A program made the position numbers and the translations under genes. From Ursus arctos (lineage: Eukaryota; Chordata; Mammalia; Carnivora; Ursidae): 64,000 nucleotides of DNA. The notes beneath the pieces were generated by a model. It worked only from the letters and a program-made list of their open reading frames with translations, did not search any database and was not told where the DNA came from. The stretch is taken from the NCBI RefSeq assembly GCF_023065955.2, contig NW_026622808.1, positions 34,794,475 to 34,858,474 on the forward strand, read 5' to 3'. Shown here piece after piece: positions 63,000 through 64,000 of this stretch (position 1 is its first letter; every line of letters starts with the position of its first letter).

Positions 63000-63120
63000 A
63001 AAAGCACTGGGTATCTGGGTGTCATTGGTTCCACTTTACAGAGAGGGAAACGGAGGCTTAGGAGACTTGAGGGACCTGAGGCCACCCAGCTCCCAAGTAG
63101 CAAAGCTGGGCTGACCTGTC
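63000..63120 (-). repeat. MIR SINE relic
   Basis: 'ccactttacagagagggaaacggaggcttagg' and 'ccacccagctcccaagtagcaaagctggg' match the reverse MIR core. Confidence 0.7.
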
Positions 63121-63205
63121 ACTAGCCAGGTGTCGCATCCCGCTGGCTTCCCAGGGACTGTGGGGGTGGGGGAGGGTGGGAGCTGGGAGGGATGAGGTGA
63201 TAAAT

Positions 63206-63206
<1 letters not shown>

Positions 63207-63239
<33 letters not shown>
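63207..63239 (+). repeat. (CA)n microsatellite
   Basis: About 16 uninterrupted CA units. Confidence 0.95.
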
Positions 63240-63241
<2 letters not shown>

Positions 63242-63634
63242 GTTCCACCCACAAGAGCAGTAAGAGGAAAGGTCGGGGCCCCAGGGCCCGGTCAAGAGCC
63301 CGAGGCCCGGGGGGCAAATCTGACCAATGGCGAGTGGACAGCCCTGAGCGATTCAGGGTGAGCAGGGGCTCAGGTGTGTGACCTTGGTCCACCAAACCTC
63401 TCCAAGCTTCCATCTCCTGTCAACCAACCAGCGAAAGCCCACAGAGAAAGTCCTGAGGCTCCTGCCTGCGTGCCTGCAGGCCGGGGAAATGACACACCTC
63501 GGCGCCCTCCACACCAGGTCCGGCCACTCCTCCTCGTCGTGGTCCTGGCTTAGCGGACTTCCACAGAACAGGTGCCGGGACACCGCCCACCTCCCCCCAT
63601 CCGCCCCCAGACCCTCACTGAACACCACAACTTG

Positions 63635-64000
63635 TTGTAAAGAAAAAATAATATTTATTTGCAATATAAACAAAGTCCCGTTGCTGGTTCGGGATATATA
63701 TATGTATGTGTGTGTATATATACGTAGGGTCACAAATTTTCCTTCATAAGATCATAAAGCAAAACTGGCCACCCTCTTGGCGTACTCTCATTTACACAAA
63801 TCTGACGCATCTTTCTGGGTTTTTCTTTTTAAAAGTAAAAAAGAGAAAGAACCATGTACAGCATGGAAGCTTGTTGTCAATTTCTCGACTGTGGCAAGAT
63901 TTGAATCCGCTGCCTTAAAGAATCCCTGAAAACCGCCCCGTGAGGTAAGACGCAGTGGGGCAGAGCTTCCGTGGCCTCGCTCGCGTGCCAAGTGCTGGCT
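63635..64000 (-). other. DUSP7: Probable 3' UTR end of DUSP7 (partial, runs off the right edge)
   Basis: The minus strand reads into an AT-rich, non-repetitive segment with AATAAA at 63659-63654, followed by T-rich then GT-rich sequence. This is the layout of a real poly(A) site, with cleavage near 63635-63642. No coding sequence is present. In human the next gene after RPL29 on this side is DUSP7 (a MAPK phosphatase), transcribed toward RPL29, so strand and position fit. Assignment rests on synteny, not on protein sequence. A TATA/TGTG microsatellite-like stretch (63694-63726) lies within the UTR. Confidence 0.6.

Overview
The window is vertebrate nuclear DNA from a carnivoran mammal. It holds intron-split genes with GT/AG junctions, CpG-island promoters, AATAAA signals and eleven tRNA-Lys-derived SINEC elements, a carnivore-specific SINE family. 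The youngest copies have a head reading 'CACAGCGGTTAAG', which I associate from memory with bears and the giant panda rather than dogs. The exact species is inference.

Gene order is ABHD14B(-), ABHD14A(+), ACY1(+), RPL29(-), then DUSP7(-) at the right edge. This is the order of human 3p21.2. All four complete genes reconstruct from start to stop with clean splice sites: ABHD14B 210 aa, ABHD14A 276 aa, ACY1 408 aa and RPL29 159 aa. All catalytic or metal-binding residues I could check are intact. No coding gene appears broken.

Layout. 1-3.9 kb: ABHD14B and its CpG promoter; its 3' UTR runs off the left edge. 4.6-9.8 kb: ABHD14A, divergent from its paralogue. 11.2-16.4 kb: ACY1. 18.7-20.9 kb: RPL29. 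About 21.1-63.6 kb: some 42 kb with no recognisable protein gene or structural RNA. It holds L2, MIR, L1M and MaLR relics, young SINEC insertions, microsatellites, and several compact clusters of transcription-factor-like motifs (homeodomain, GATA/RUNX, nuclear receptor, SOX/CRE) that could be distal enhancers. 63.64-64.0 kb: probable 3' UTR end of DUSP7.

Functionally, ABHD14A and ABHD14B are tandem alpha/beta-hydrolases sharing two intron positions and phases. ABHD14B and ACY1 both act on acetylated amines: ABHD14B as a reported protein-lysine deacetylase, ACY1 on free N-acetyl amino acids. RPL29 is a housekeeping ribosomal protein with a TOP-like promoter. I found no clearly novel gene system. 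The observations most worth testing are regulatory: a perfect RFX X-box in ABHD14A intron 1 and the motif clusters in the RPL29-DUSP7 interval. Motif calls were made by eye and have not been tested for conservation.
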